From the NCBI RefSeq assembly GCF_030936135.1, contig NC_082617.1, positions 802,001 through 866,000 on the forward strand: a DNA stretch of 64,000 bases, given 5' to 3'. Below, piece by piece: positions 35,034 through 47,700 of this stretch. The first letter of the stretch is position 1; every line of letters begins with the position of its first letter. A program made the translations under genes and the position numbers. The notes below the pieces were generated by a model. It searched no databases, was not told the origin of the DNA, and was given only the letters and a program-made list of their open reading frames with translations. This stretch comes from Gavia stellata. Lineage: Eukaryota > Chordata > Aves > Gaviiformes > Gaviidae.

Positions 35034-37826
35034 ATGGGAACTCAGATGATCCAAGAGGACAGCAGGTTCTTGGCACCGGTAAGCATAGGTCTCCGTTATA
35101 ACTGGCCACCGTGTGACATAAATCCCTTTCAAAATCTGAAATGTTTCTGTTTCACAGAAACATGGTGGGACGACTCGCATAGCTGGAGTGCTGCGATGGA
35201 GGGCTATAAGCTCTTCAGGAGGGACAGGCAAGGAAGGAGAGGCGGTGGGGTGGCTCTGTACGTCAAGGAGTGCTTTGATTGTATAGAGCTGGATGATTGT
35301 CACGACGGGGTTGAATGCTTATGGGCAAGGATGAGGGGGAAGGCCAACAAGGCGGATATCCTGCTGGGGGTCTGTTATAGACCACCCGACCAGGGCGTAG
35401 AAGCTGATGAAGCGTTCTACAAGCGACTGGCAGAAGTCTCACAGTCGCAAGCCCTTGCTCTTGTGGGGGACTTCAACTTACCGGATGTCTGCTGGAAGTA
35501 CAACACAGCTAAGAGGAAACAGTCCCGGAGGTTCCTGGAGTGTGTCGAAGATAACTTCCTGACGCAGCTGGTAAGCGAGCCTACAAGGGAAGGTGCCCTG
35601 CTTGACCTGCTGTTTACGAACAGAGAGGGTCTGGTGGGAGAAGTGAAGGTCGGAGGCCGTCTTGGGCTTAGTGACCATGAAATGATAGAGTTTGCAATTT
35701 TTAGCCAAGTAAGGAGGCGGGTGAGCAATACCGCTACCATGGACTTCCGGAGGGCAGACTTTGCCCTGTTCAGGACACTGGTCGGGAGGGTCCCTTGGGA
35801 GACGGTCCTGAAGGGCAAAGGGGCCCAGGAAGGCTGGACCCTCTTCAAGAAGGAAATCTTGAAGGCGCAGGAGCAGGCAGTGCCCCTGTGCCGTAAGAAG
35901 AGCCGGCGGGGAAGACGGCCGGCCTGGCTCAACAAGGAGCTTATGCTGAGGCTCGGGGAAAAAAAGAGAACTTACCACCTCTGGAAAAAGGGGCAGGCAA
36001 GTGAAGAAGAATACAAGGACCTCGTTAGGTCATGCAGGGAGGGAATTAGGAAGGCGAAAGCCCAGCTAGAGCTCAACCTGGCCACGGTCGTGAGGGACAA
36101 CAAAAAAAGCTTCTATAAATACATTAACAACAAAAAGGGGGCCAAGGAGGATCTCCATCCTCTACTGGATGCGGCGGGGAACATTGTCACGAAGGATGAG
36201 GAAAAGGCTGAGGTACTTAATGCCTTCTTTGCCTCAGTCTTTAACAGCCACACCAGGTATCCTCAGGGTATCCGTCCCCCTGAGCTGGATGACAGGGATG
36301 GAGGGCAAAATAGGCTCGCCATGATCCAGGAGGAAGCAGTTAACGACCTGCTATGCCACCTGGACACTCATAAGTCTATGGGGCCTGATGGCATCCACCC
36401 AAGGGTGCTGAGGGAGCTGGCGGAGGAGCTTGCCAAGCCGCTCTCCATCATTTATCAACAGTCCTGGTCAACGGGGGAGGTCCCGGATGACTGGAGGCTT
36501 GCCAACGTGACGCCCATCTACAAGAAGGGTCGGAAGGAGGATCCGGGGAACTACAGGCCTGTCAGCCTGACCTCGGTGCCGGGGAAGGTTATGGAGAGGC
36601 TCATCTTGAGGGCGCTCACGGGACACGTGCAGGATAACCAAGGGATCAGGCCCAGCCAGCACGGGTTCATGAAGGGCAGGTCCTGCTTGACCAACCTGAT
36701 CTCCTTCTATGACCAGGTGACCCGCCTGGTGGATGAGGGAAAGGCTGTTGATGTTGTCTACCTGGACTTCAGCAAAGCCTTTGACACTGTTCCCCACAGT
36801 ATTCTCCTAGAGAAGCTGGCGGCCCGTGGTTTAGACAGGTACACTCTTCGCTGGGTAAAAAACTGGCTGGATGGCCGAGCCCAGAGGGTTGTGGTGAATG
36901 GAGTGAAATCCAGCTGGCGGCCGGTCACAAGCGGAGTCCCCCAGGGCTCGGTTTTGGGACCGGTCTTGTTTAATGTCTTTATTGATGATCTGGATGAGGG
37001 GATAGAGTGCACCCTCAGTAAGTTTGCAGACGACACCAAGTTGGGAGGGAGTGTTGATCTGCTGGAGGGTAGGAAGGCTCTGCAGAGGGATCTGGACAGG
37101 CTGGATCGATGGGCTGAGGCCAACCGGATGAAGTTCAATAAGGCCAAGTGCCGGGTTCTACACTTCGGCCACAACAACCCCAGGCAACGCTACAGGCTTG
37201 GGGATGAGTGGCTGGAAAGCTGCCCCGCGGAAAAGGACCTGGGGGTGTTGATCGACAGCCGGCTGAATATGAGCCAGCAGTGTGCCCAGGTGGCCAAGAA
37301 GGCCAACGCCATCCTGGCCTGTATCAGAAATGGTGTGGTCAGCAGGAGTAGGGAGGGGATTGTGCCCCTGTACTCGGCGCTGGTGAGGCCGCACCTCGAA
37401 TGCTGTGTTCAGTTTTGGGCCCCTCACTCCAAGAAGGACGTTGAGGTGCTGGAGCGTGTCCAGAGAAGGGCGACGGAGCTGGTGAGGGGTCTGGAGCACA
37501 AGTCTTATGAGGAGCGGCTGAGGGAGCTGGGGTTGTTTAGCCTGGAGAAGAGGAGGCTGAGGGGAGACCTCATCGCTCTCTCCAACTACCTGAAAGGGGG
37601 TTGCAGAGAGGTGGGTGCTGGTCTCTTCTCCCAAGTGACTAGTGACAGGACTAGAGGAAATGGCCTCAAGTTGCGCCAGGGGAGGTTCAGACTGGATATT
37701 AGGAAAAAGTTCTTCACTGAGAGAGTAGTGAAACATTGGAATAGGCTGCCCAGGGAGGTGGTGGAGTCACCCTCCCTGGAGGTATTCAAGGAGCGTGTGG
37801 ATGTGGCATTGTGGGATGTAGCTTGA
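35034..37826 (+). CDS. CR1 ORF2 remnant: endonuclease and reverse transcriptase, uninterrupted frame
   Basis: A 930-codon open frame, of which roughly the first 38 codons are flanking sequence read through into the element. The endonuclease part starts at the TETWWD motif (catalytic Glu kept) and includes GDFN (145-148) and SDH (213-215); the N-terminal strand of the nuclease is missing. The reverse transcriptase has [12 protein letters not shown] (Asp578), [10 protein letters not shown] and FADD (664-667), with its acidic residues intact. The C-terminal CR1 region ([28 protein letters not shown]) is complete to the stop. No frameshift or stop interrupts nearly 2.7 kb, so the insertion is fairly young. 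As it stands it should be immobile, because the endonuclease is incomplete and the 5' promoter is absent. Confidence 0.9.
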   Translation: MGTQMIQEDSRFLAPVSIGLRYNWPPCDINPFQNLKCFCFTETWWDDSHSWSAAMEGYKLFRRDRQGRRGGGVALYVKECFDCIELDDCHDGVECLWARMRGKANKADILLGVCYRPPDQGVEADEAFYKRLAEVSQSQALALVGDFNLPDVCWKYNTAKRKQSRRFLECVEDNFLTQLVSEPTREGALLDLLFTNREGLVGEVKVGGRLGLSDHEMIEFAIFSQVRRRVSNTATMDFRRADFALFRTLVGRVPWETVLKGKGAQEGWTLFKKEILKAQEQAVPLCRKKSRRGRRPAWLNKELMLRLGEKKRTYHLWKKGQASEEEYKDLVRSCREGIRKAKAQLELNLATVVRDNKKSFYKYINNKKGAKEDLHPLLDAAGNIVTKDEEKAEVLNAFFASVFNSHTRYPQGIRPPELDDRDGGQNRLAMIQEEAVNDLLCHLDTHKSMGPDGIHPRVLRELAEELAKPLSIIYQQSWSTGEVPDDWRLANVTPIYKKGRKEDPGNYRPVSLTSVPGKVMERLILRALTGHVQDNQGIRPSQHGFMKGRSCLTNLISFYDQVTRLVDEGKAVDVVYLDFSKAFDTVPHSILLEKLAARGLDRYTLRWVKNWLDGRAQRVVVNGVKSSWRPVTSGVPQGSVLGPVLFNVFIDDLDEGIECTLSKFADDTKLGGSVDLLEGRKALQRDLDRLDRWAEANRMKFNKAKCRVLHFGHNNPRQRYRLGDEWLESCPAEKDLGVLIDSRLNMSQQCAQVAKKANAILACIRNGVVSRSREGIVPLYSALVRPHLECCVQFWAPHSKKDVEVLERVQRRATELVRGLEHKSYEERLRELGLFSLEKRRLRGDLIALSNYLKGGCREVGAGLFSQVTSDRTRGNGLKLRQGRFRLDIRKKFFTERVVKHWNRLPREVVESPSLEVFKERVDVALWDVA

Positions 37827-37898
37827 TGGACATGGTGCTGTGTGGTGTTGGGTGGGTTGTGGCTTGTTGTTGTTGTGTGGCGTGGGTTTTGTGGTTTT

Positions 37899-37929
<31 letters not shown>

Positions 37930-38006
37930 CAGGTTGGACTCGATGATCTTACAGGTCTTTTCCAACCGTACTGATTCTGTCATTCTGTGATTCTGTGATT
38001 CTGTGA
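35150..38006 (+). mobile_element. Long 5'-truncated CR1 LINE
   Basis: About 2.86 kb of CR1 from inside the endonuclease through the reverse transcriptase, the 3' UTR and the terminal ATTCTGTG-type repeats (about 37972-38006). The sequence before about 35150 has no CR1 similarity that I recognise, so the element is truncated there. It is the least damaged copy in the window. Truncated 5' ends are normal for CR1, which reverse-transcribes from its 3' end and usually leaves no target duplication. Confidence 0.93.
37901..37929 (+). repeat. 29-base poly(T) in the CR1 3' UTR
   Basis: A pure T run lies between the GT-rich CR1 3' UTR and the terminal ggttggactcgatgat block. The other CR1 copies here lack such a tract at this position, so it expanded in this copy or its source. 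Confidence 0.85.
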
Positions 38007-39156
38007 AATAGTTAAAAGACTCCACACACATGCTGAGGGAAGACCTAAGCGTTGGAAAACCTGGTCAGGACACGGTCTTTATCCCACCTAAATTATAAAC
38101 AAGGCGCATGTCATTCACAAAGCAACCTAACCAAAAAGCATAAAGTTCCCAGGTGAAGATCTATGGCTGATGCTACCTACAAGGGGGAGACAAGCTCTTA
38201 AGATCTTCTGGCCCTAAAAATCAGTATTTCCCCGAGGCTTTCAAGGAAGAGATTAATTGTCTGTAACTTCAGCTTTATCTTCAGAAATGTTTGTTGCTAA
38301 GTGGAGAATGACTGGCTCCTCCAGCAACCTACTTGCCCCCTCCCCACAAGACAAGTCTACAGGGGAATGAAGACGCAGCCGGTCCCCTCCTCATCCAAGG
38401 AGACCTGACCTCCAGCTCCCTTGTGCCCACACCCCAGGAACCGAGTCCCACTTGAAATGGCTTTCACAAAACCGGTAAGACGCGTCAGGCCAGGATGCAT
38501 AAAGGCATTTAGGCAGCTAAGATGCAGTTTGACCTCTAGCAGGGTTAAGGACAGTCAGGCACCTAAGTCTTCCAGGAAGAACTCGGCTGTTCTCCACCAA
38601 GTTTTGGGGAAGTTTAACCCAACCATCTGTGAAGGTCTCTGTGCAGAGTCCTCCCTGGTAACACTTCTCATGCACAGAAAGTGCCCAGCACTGCCTGCTC
38701 GATGGGAAATCGGTGGGTGTTTTGAAGGAAGAGAAATAAGACAAGAGCAACTGAAAACACACTCTCCAGGGCAGTCAGCAGAGAAGGCTTCGAGCTGGCT
38801 TGCCTTGCCAAATGGATGATGATCGACAAGGCACACGGATTCCTTTGAGATGGAAAGGTGCAGAACAGAGCAGGAAAAAAAAAAGCAGTTGTAACAATTC
38901 GGCAGTCACAAGCCTAATCCCACACATTTACTGTCTATCTCTGCTCCCTTTGCTACACTCTTCATGCGTTTTCTGTGATTTTTATTTTAATTCTTAAGAC
39001 TCATGGTACAAGACCCCTAATTGATGTCATATGGCACTTACTTCACCAGCATCTATAAATCTCATTTTCCCCTGATATTTAATTGACGCTATACAAATGA
39101 AAAAGCAGAGCAGGGCACGTGGGCGTTTTAAAAGGAAGCTCAGCGTGTGGGAGCTG

Positions 39157-39250
39157 TCAAACGTTTCAGCTGGCTGAAACATCCCCAGCCCACCCTCTCC
39201 ATCAAGAAAAAATGCATTTGGATGAGAAAAGATACTGCTGAAACGTTTGA
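39157..39250. repeat. 14-base perfect inverted repeat with a competing inner hairpin
   Basis: TCAAACGTTTCAGC at 39157-39170 is matched exactly by GCTGAAACGTTTGA at 39237-39250. An extra GCTGAAAC at 39173-39180 can pair with the left arm as an 8-base stem with a 2-base loop. The 94-base unit resembles a tiny element with terminal inverted repeats, but no target duplication is seen at its ends. Confidence 0.6.
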
Positions 39251-42200
39251 GGCATCATCTGATAGCGACTACCATAACTCGCTTCTTGTTACAGCCCAGA
39301 GACAAGGACTGGAGGCCGTGGAGGGACCGGGGAGGGAGGTGGGGGCCATCCTGTCAAAGAGCCCGTGAAGGGCTGGGCTCTTTGCAAACCCGGACGTGCT
39401 CCACAGCAGGTGAAAGCCGCGCTCTTTATCTTTGGAGTTTCCAACCAAAGCCCCAATGATAAATCTCAAATCTCAACCACACTGAGTTGTTCCCAGAAGC
39501 CAAGAGATTGTTTTTAGCTCAAGGCTTGTCTCGGTGCAGATGGCCAGAGTCCTAAGCTAGAATAAAGGCTTGGGCTGTCTGCCAGGCGCTGCTGGCGGAT
39601 CACCCCACGGTGAATGAGCCTCTGTGTCCATCTCTCCTCAAATGCCAAAAGGCAGTAACAGCACTTTGCTGGTTTCGCAAGACATTCTGATATCTCAGCA
39701 AGGAAAACTCCATCTGCAACAACCAGCATTGCTCCTCGTCAGGGAGAACATGGTTTCTTGCCCCTCGGGTCCTCTCCTGCATGTCCTGCTCGGTCTCCTG
39801 AAGCATTTGCTACCTCCTGTCCATGAGAACGACCGGGCTGGAGACGGCCACGCGCTGTGCTGCGGGCGCACTGGCAGCTCACCACAGCAGTAATACCTGG
39901 CACTAACAGTGCTTTAGAGGTTCAATAAGCTCCTGGAGCGGTACATGGTCTTTGCCAGCTGGTTCTGAGCAATGCCAAAGCTCTCCCGCTGAGCTTCACA
40001 CACAAGCTCTCACCACACCTGGTGAGTAGTCTTCCTCCTAAACCTGGTGTATCTCTTTTCAAACCACTGGGCAAGACTTGGTTCCTGCCAGCTCTTATAT
40101 TTAATGCATTAAAGACCCACGAAAAACACTGACTAGAAACAGCACCAAATCCCCTGAAAGCGCTTCATTTTGGGGATGCTTAGAGGGTATTAACTGCGTT
40201 TTGCACTTCAGGAGCCAGGTGGGGAGAAACTTGATTTTACACACGGAAAACCATCAGAAAATGGCTCAAAGTCACAGAACTGCCCCAGCACCATCTCAGA
40301 GAGGACCCAGCTGACCTGAGACCCATGCTTCAGCCATATCTCCATCCCTCAGAGACAAGGGAATGAGTTGAGAGAAGAAGATAGCTAATGGGGAACCACC
40401 TCCTGTTGATTGCGTATCTGCAGACTCCCAGTGAATCAGAGCAAGAATAGCCCAATGGGTCCTTGTGGCATCCTCCAACACTGCGGTGCTGGCTGCCATT
40501 GGGGATAGGGACAGCCTGGAGGGACCACAAAACCCTGCTCTTCTGAGGCTGTTCCTAGGAAAACACTAACCATGATAAACTGAATTAAACATTTTAAGGT
40601 CTTTGAAATCTGCAGGTGGGCCAACACCAGAGTCACCACTGTGACTGTGCTGCTCCACGAGATTATTCATGTACAGCACAGAAAAATCCTGCAGAAGTGG
40701 CACAGCCCAGTGAGTAAGGAGCTGACTCAGGACACCTGGGCTGCAGCCCCAGCCAGCATCACCTTGGCATCACCTTTCCTCCTCCTTCCTCTTCCCGGCT
40801 TTTCTCAGCCCTTCAGGACAGGGACCGGCTCTTAACCCGCACAGAGCTTGCAAAATGGGGTGAGTGCTACCAGAGCTAGAAGCTCATGAGGAACAGCTGC
40901 CCCAGAGACAACCATTTCCTGCTGTTTCTCCCTCTCATCGTGACCCCAAGCACAGTGGAAAGTCTGGCCTGGGACCCCCTGAGAACAAGGACCCTGTACC
41001 TGGGCTGGGGATGAAGGTGACGGTACTGCCTCAGCTAAAAGCATCCTACCCAGCTGCCACCCTGCCCTGCCCCGCAGGAAATGTGATAGCCACCATCACA
41101 TGCCTGCCTTGATACACAGTCTGACTGCTTTAATTAGTCATCAGTTCAGCTGAAAGCCATTTTTGCAGGGTTCGTTCTCAGCCGGATGAGTCCCTGACGT
41201 GCCTCACCATCAGCACCAGGACCTCCAGTGCCAGCTCACGGGCAAGGGGGCAGGCAGGGTGGACCTGCCCTTCCCTTCGCAGCCTGGACTCGCGCGGGGC
41301 AAGCACTCCTGTCTACCGCAGCGTTAGTCTGGAGCAAAGGGGGCCACAGCTCTGAAGCTGAGGACCAGCATGTTTCCTGGCGTGTCCCACACTCAGGCAG
41401 GGCAGAGCAGCCTCCGGCAGAGCCCCTCGGAGGCTGGATCAGTGCAGAGCTAGCACAGCCCGTCTGCTGGGTCTTTCCAGAGCTTCATCTCCTCCTGATC
41501 AATGCAAAAGCACCCTGAGCCAGTGTACTGCACCCTCCCCAGCGCCTGACAAATGGCTCTTTGCTGACATTCACCCAAAGCCGTATTTGTATCAAGCTGG
41601 GGAGGAAGGAAGGGACAGCCTTGCGGGACATGTTGCTGCCCTATTTCCACAGGAAAGCCACACTCTGCAGCATCCTCCAGCCAAGATGGGAGGTGGAAAG
41701 CCACGGACGTGGCGCAGGGCATCCGTGTCTCCGGGGCTGGACCGGGGGCTTTTGCACCAGCTGCAGCCAGCCAGGGAAGGAGCATCTGCTGTGCCCCTTC
41801 TCTGACTCCAGACGGCCTTTCGGTGCCACATCCACTTACAAATCATCACTTCCCACCACCTCTGGGACGCAGCAATGAAGGATGGAAGGTGGCACATTTT
41901 CCAGACATCTCAGGGGCTTGATCAGTTTAAGGGAGATCAAATCAACCCCTGGCTCATCAGGCATGAAAAGCACTCACTCATCACCTGCATATCGCATTCA
42001 CCACTCTCAGGTGAGCAAAGTTTCTCATTTTAAGTCCAGGGCTGCCCAAAGAGCACCACTGTCACCTCTCACACCGTGGCACCAAGCACCACCGCAAGGC
42101 TCTGCTTAACATTTAAATGGAGCACAAACAGGAACCAGAATAAGCTCTGTGAACTGCTCCGTGCTGCTCTTTGGCAGATGCAGAGCAGAGGGTTCAGCTG

Positions 42201-43390
42201 AAACTAGCACACAAGAAACAACTGCAGCAGCTGTTCAGAAACCGGGCACCTGAAAGAAGCCATGGTCCATTTGGGATCCTGTGCATTGGGGCTGCCAGGA
42301 GGCTTGAAGCTGCCAACAGAAGAGCGAGGGCTGTGCGTGTCGGGCGTTAGAGGTCTGATCATCACGCTAACTGCAAAGGGGGGGACGCTGCTCTGCCCTG
42401 CAGTGTTCAGGGGATGCTCACAACGGGCTCCTGATGGTGGGAGCGCAGCCGCGGGCGCACCCATGTCACCAAGGCAAAGGAAGCAAGCTGTGGGCTGTGC
42501 TCCGACACTCAGCTGAGGGGGACGGTGCCCACCCGCCCCAGGCACCCAAAAGGACCCGGGCAAGGTGGGACGTGCCCTGTGCCCTGCCAGCGGTGCTGAG
42601 GACACTGCAGAAGGATAACCCAGGAGGTGGGATCAGTGTTCTTGGGAAGTGCTGGTCTTTCTCCAGCAACTATTAAAACCACCAGGGAGACCTGCTTGGA
42701 CCAGGCACCCCGCTTTCAGAGTACTAAGCCTGGTGAGAGGCAACCCTGGGCCCCAAATACCCTCGAGGCTCTGGGCCTCAGTCTGCCCTTCCCCTGACAG
42801 CAGCCGTTTGGGTGGAGAGGAACAGCAGCTGAGAGACACCTGAGGGAAACAACTTGAGAATTAAACCAAAGCAAACCCAGTCTTTAATTTAAGGGCCACC
42901 CCCATTCTGGCAGAGGATGATCCCTCGGCTGAGGAAGCACGCCCTGCCATTGCTGCCTGCAAGCTCGGCAGATGCACCAGCCATACGCGAGAGGCATCAG
43001 CATGCAGGGAAAGCCAGAGAGCGGCGGCAATGCTTTTCTAACTCAGGCTCACACCAATGACCAACCCACTGGATCTGGTCACAACAGAGGTATATTAAAC
43101 AGCCTCGCTGTGCACAGCATCGCTCCACCATCACAGCTTCCCACCCTTGCCCTGATGCCCTTCCCCGTTCAGTGGTGCTTGGGCTCTGCTTCATTTTCCG
43201 AGCTCTGCAAGACCTAAGGCAAAACCAAAGCATCATCCTTCTGTTAAGCAGAAATCATTCATCCTGTTCCCTTCCTAAACAGACCACTTTTCCCCTCTCC
43301 ACGTTTGCAGGTCACAGTTCAAGGAAAAAGACAAGCCGAACAGCTGCTGAGAGGATGGAGAAAAGCTGCCCCCAGCCTCCTCGTCCGCGG

Positions 43391-43416
43391 AGCAGCAGCA
43401 GCGGCAGCAGCAGCAG
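43391..43416 (+). repeat. (AGC)n-like trinucleotide repeat
   Basis: About eight AGC/GCA units with one interruption (gcggc). It is non-coding as far as can be seen. Confidence 0.75.
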
Positions 43417-43810
43417 ACATGCCATGCGAGCAGGCAGCCCCCCAGCTGGCTGAATTTTAAAGCCTGCATAATTCAGCAGTGAATTTGACTCATGCTTCCT
43501 AATCCTGCCTCCAGCACAAGATGCATGTGCCTCCCTGAGGGATGGCTCCACTGTAACTTTAATTAACTCTTGATCTACTGCGAGAGGAAGGGCAAAGCTT
43601 CCCCTGGGCTGAGGCATGCCAAAACATCCATATTCTCCAGCCCTTTCAGCTCGGCTGCCTCCGGAGTGAAAAGGCAGTCACTCAGAACTGGGACTTTACA
43701 TGCCCCAAATTGCCTTCTGGATGTGTTTCTCTCCCTCCATCATTTACAGGAACCTCTGGGGCACTATCCAGATAATTCACAGCCCAATACCTCTCTGTGC
43801 CTTATTTCCC

Positions 43811-44796
43811 AGTCTGCACAAGTGGAGTTCCCCAGGGGTCAGTACTGGGTCCCGTCCTATTCAATATATTCATCAATGACCTGGATGAAGGGATGGAGTG
43901 TGCCCTCAGCAAGTTTGCTGATGACACAAAACTGGGAGGAGTGGCGGACACACCGGAAGGCTGCACTGCCATTCAGCGTGACCTGGACAGGCTGGAGAGT
44001 TGGGCAGAGAGGAACCTTATGAAATTCAACCAAGGCAAGTGTAGGGTATTGCACCGGCGGAGGAATAACCCCGTGCATCAGTCCAGGTGAGGGGCTGACC
44101 TGCTGGAGAGCAGCTCTGTAGAAAGGGACCTGGGAGTCCTGGGGGACAACAGGATGGCCATGAGCCAGCAACGTGCCCTTGGGGCCCAGAAGGCCAAGGG
44201 CATCCTGGGGGGCATCAAGAAGAGTGTGGCTAGCAGGGCGGGGGAGGTTATCCTCCCCCTCTACTCTGCCCTGCTGAGGCACATCTGGAGTCCTGTGTCC
44301 CGTTCTGGGCTCCCTGGATCGAGAAGGACAGGGAGCTGCTGGAGAGGGTACAGCAAAGGGCTGCGAAGATGATGAGGGGACTGGAACATCCTTCTTATGA
44401 GCAAAGGCTGAGGGACATCGGTTTTTTTAGTCTGGAGAAGAGAAGACTGAAGGGGGATCTTATCAATGCTTATGAATACTTCAGGGGTGGGTGCCAGGGA
44501 GATGGGGCCAGTCTTTTTTCAGTGGTGCCCAGTGACAGGACGAGAGGTAACGGGCACAAACTTGGTCATAGGAAGTTCTGTCTAAACATGAGGAGGAGTT
44601 TCTTCACTTTGAGGGTGGCAGAGCACTGGAAGAGGCTGCCCAGAGAGGTTGTGGAGTCTCCTTCTCTGGAGATACTCAGAACTCGCCTGGACGCGTTCCT
44701 GTGCGATCTGCTCTGGGTGACCCTGCTCTGGCGGGGGGTTGGACTGGATGGTCTCCAGAGGTCCCTTCCAACCCCCGTCATTCTGTGATTCTGTGA
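43811..44796 (+). mobile_element. CR1 LINE 3' fragment with decayed RT frame
   Basis: Starts at the reverse-transcriptase [10 protein letters not shown] motif and runs through FADDTKLGG and the C-terminal domain to the CR1 end (ttccaacccccgtcattctgtgattctgtga). The frame shifts at least twice (near 44090 and 44300), so it is non-functional. Its sequence (e.g. [16 protein letters not shown]) differs clearly from the copies at 35 and 51 kb, so it is another CR1 subfamily. Confidence 0.92.
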
Positions 44797-44799
44797 GAA

Positions 44800-47700
44800 G
44801 AGCCCGAGCCCTCACACCACCACATTCACTCCAGCACCTTTGCAGATGTGCCACCTTGGACCGAGCCACCCCTGCGCTGGGCAGGGCAGCGCAACAGGGA
44901 CAAGGTGGTGGTGGGTCTCCAAGCAAGAGGCATCTCAGCAGCAGACCTGAATCCAGCAGAGGACACAGACAGGCTGGTAAACATGGTGTGGGACCTTGCT
45001 GGTTCAGAGGGGTCATCCTGGGAGAAATTCTGTCCATTGTAAGCTTAAGAAGCCCCCAGCATATGTTTCCCCTTGCACGTTTTCCACTCTCCAGCCAAAG
45101 CAGGACTGTAGTAAATATCCTGCAGATAAAGCTGAAATCCAGTTAGAGCATCTCAGACATTATTTTTCAGCAGTGGAAAATTAATCACAGCAGCCCCATC
45201 AACTCCAGCTGGCTCGTCCCCAATGCTGGAGCTATGGTCTTCAGCAGCTAAACAATTGATCTTTCCAGGCAGCTTAAAACAATTAATGAAAGACAAAGAA
45301 TTTGGAGCAAATTTTTTCAACCCTTCATAGATAAGGGGCAGAAAACCCCTCTTCTGCTTCTTAGCCCTTTTCCTGCAAAAAGCGAGAGCAAAAATTATTT
45401 CAACAGGTTTGGCAGAGACTGCTGTGCTTTGAAGCTTTCTCAACACGGGAAAAACACATCTTCAGACCTGCTTCCATTGCATTATGCAGCTCATGCACAG
45501 AAACAAACCACCCCTTCTCACACTATACAAAGTCAGGAGCTGACGAACCCTCTTAGATTCACCAGCATTGAAGAGGGCTCATTTCAGCCAGCCCATTTCT
45601 CAGTCTCTGCCACCCAAATCTTCCCAGGAGCTGGTGTTACAGCCAGTGCTGGGGTGATGGCCAACCGCGCACCTCTGCTACCCCAGCTACGCCAACAGGC
45701 ACCCAAGGAAAACACACTGGCTTCAAGACTCTGTACTATAAGAAATGTGACTGAGTCTCCAGGTCTCAGCTGGGGCGGAGGTTTTTGAATTGCAAACACA
45801 GATATATTAAATCACTTTTTTTTTTCTCCTGCAACAGATTAATTCATGCTCAGAAAAAAAGCTTCTTCAAGAAAAGGCTGCTGATGGTGGGAGGCCAGCA
45901 AGGGAGCACCCCATGGGTGCTGGGCCTCTCCATCCCATCTGTACACAGGGACTAAAACCACGGTAATCTACCTGCTGCAGGCTGCACGGGATAAGTAGAT
46001 AAGAAATAATTTAAAAGTCCATGCTTTAAGATGGAGGTAACTGGACCCATCTCAGCGCAGCAGGCGAGTGCTTTCCCAGAAGTTCAGCACCTCTGAAGCA
46101 CTTTTGGGCACCACGTCTCTGCCCTGCACTTGGCCCTCACCCCAAGCCCCCGCAGCCGGGCTGTATGGATGCAGGGGAGACAGTCCGTGCTCCGACAGCC
46201 TCCAGGATACATCCTGCGAGACACGAGTCCTTCCCAGGGGAGTCAAGGAGGGCAAGCTCAAATCCTGCTATATCAGATCGGGGTTTGTCTGTCTGCCTTG
46301 GGGGCAGTACCCCAAGCTGGGTTTGCCTCAAGCATCCAGGACTGCTGTCCCGTTACACCCTGCTCTCATCTCTCTCCACTCCGAGCCTTCCTCTTGCCAC
46401 CACCTGCTGTATCAAATCCACCGCTGGCTTATGATTTCTGGGAAGTTGAACTTCAGCTGGCTGACAAGCTGCCCAGCTCTCCTGCACGTCTCCAAAAGTC
46501 AGTTTACCCCTGCTAGGGAAACCACTCATTTACCCCTATTAAATCTATTTCCCCATGTAATGCTATATATACAAGCAGTATTTGCACAACACCACGTTAC
46601 AAGAAATTTCTCAAGGCAAGCATGTTGTTTCCAAGAGCTCTGCACACAACGTCACAGGCAGCTAATGCCAGGAACACTGAATGCAGTAAAGTCTCTCTCC
46701 AGGGAACAAGGTATCACTCAGCAGCTCCCAAAGGGCCAAGGAAAGAGAAATAGATTTGCACTTGAGATGAGCATTTTCTAACCACTGTAGCACAGCAGAC
46801 CGAGCCCCTAAGGCAATCCCAGCTCCGTACAGCTGTTACCTCATACCAGTCTGCTACTGCAAAGCGGCTATCGCTAACAGATGGAAAAGCTAAAGCTAAA
46901 ACATAAGAAAAGCAAGTTAAGTGACTTGCCCAAGGCCACGTGATGAGCCAGTGTCAAGGTGGGGTGTCAAGTCTGAGCTGCGAGGGGTGAGAAGGGCCCC
47001 CCGACCCCTGGGCTCACAGACCCAGCTCTGCTCATTTGCCCTCCAGGCTCCCACTTGCAGCTCAGCACAGAAGGGATACAGTGATTTGTACTGAATAGCT
47101 TTCAACGCACGTTTTTCTTCTATGAATCTGCCCAATAAAGCTTAACTTTTTAGCCCCAGAACACACTTTGGCCAGAAGCTGCACAGCTTGGTAGCACGGC
47201 CCACTGCACGGGGAGCAAGAATCAGATCTGCTGAGAGTGAACACCAGCCCAGGTCACGCCTCTGTCAGCGCTGCCCGCCACAGCTGGCTCTTCACATCCC
47301 CTAACCTTGCCGCAGAGCCCTTAACCCGGCTCTGGCAGAGCAGCTGTGTGGCCAGCAGACTCCCCAGCTGGCAGGCTCATGCCCACAGTGGGTTTGTACA
47401 CTGCGATTTGATCGCTGCCCACTTCCACACCAAGGAGAGAGGGCAACAGAGAGGAACCCCGGCAGCAACCAAGCAGTTGAGGAGTAGACCGGTGAAGGTG
47501 CAGTTTGTGCAGCTTACACCTCCCAGGACATCAGGGCCCATGCCCACCCCGCTGTAACTCCAGCGACTTCAACAGACCTGCAGCAGCACGGAGCTGACCC
47601 ACAGAACACGCACTTTATCTAATTACAGCTGTCACTGAGGACACGGGAGGAGCACAGCACTGGCCAACCACTTGCTAAATAGCAGCAGCACGACACTTCA

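Larger units (their letters stand above)
38010..43805. other. Intergenic or intronic stretch, no gene recognised
   Basis: No exon with a recognisable protein family and no further CR1 or LTR was identified. It contains an inverted-repeat cluster at 39157-39250 and an (AGC)n tract at 43391-43416, both listed separately. Open frames here are short and featureless. Confidence 0.4.
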
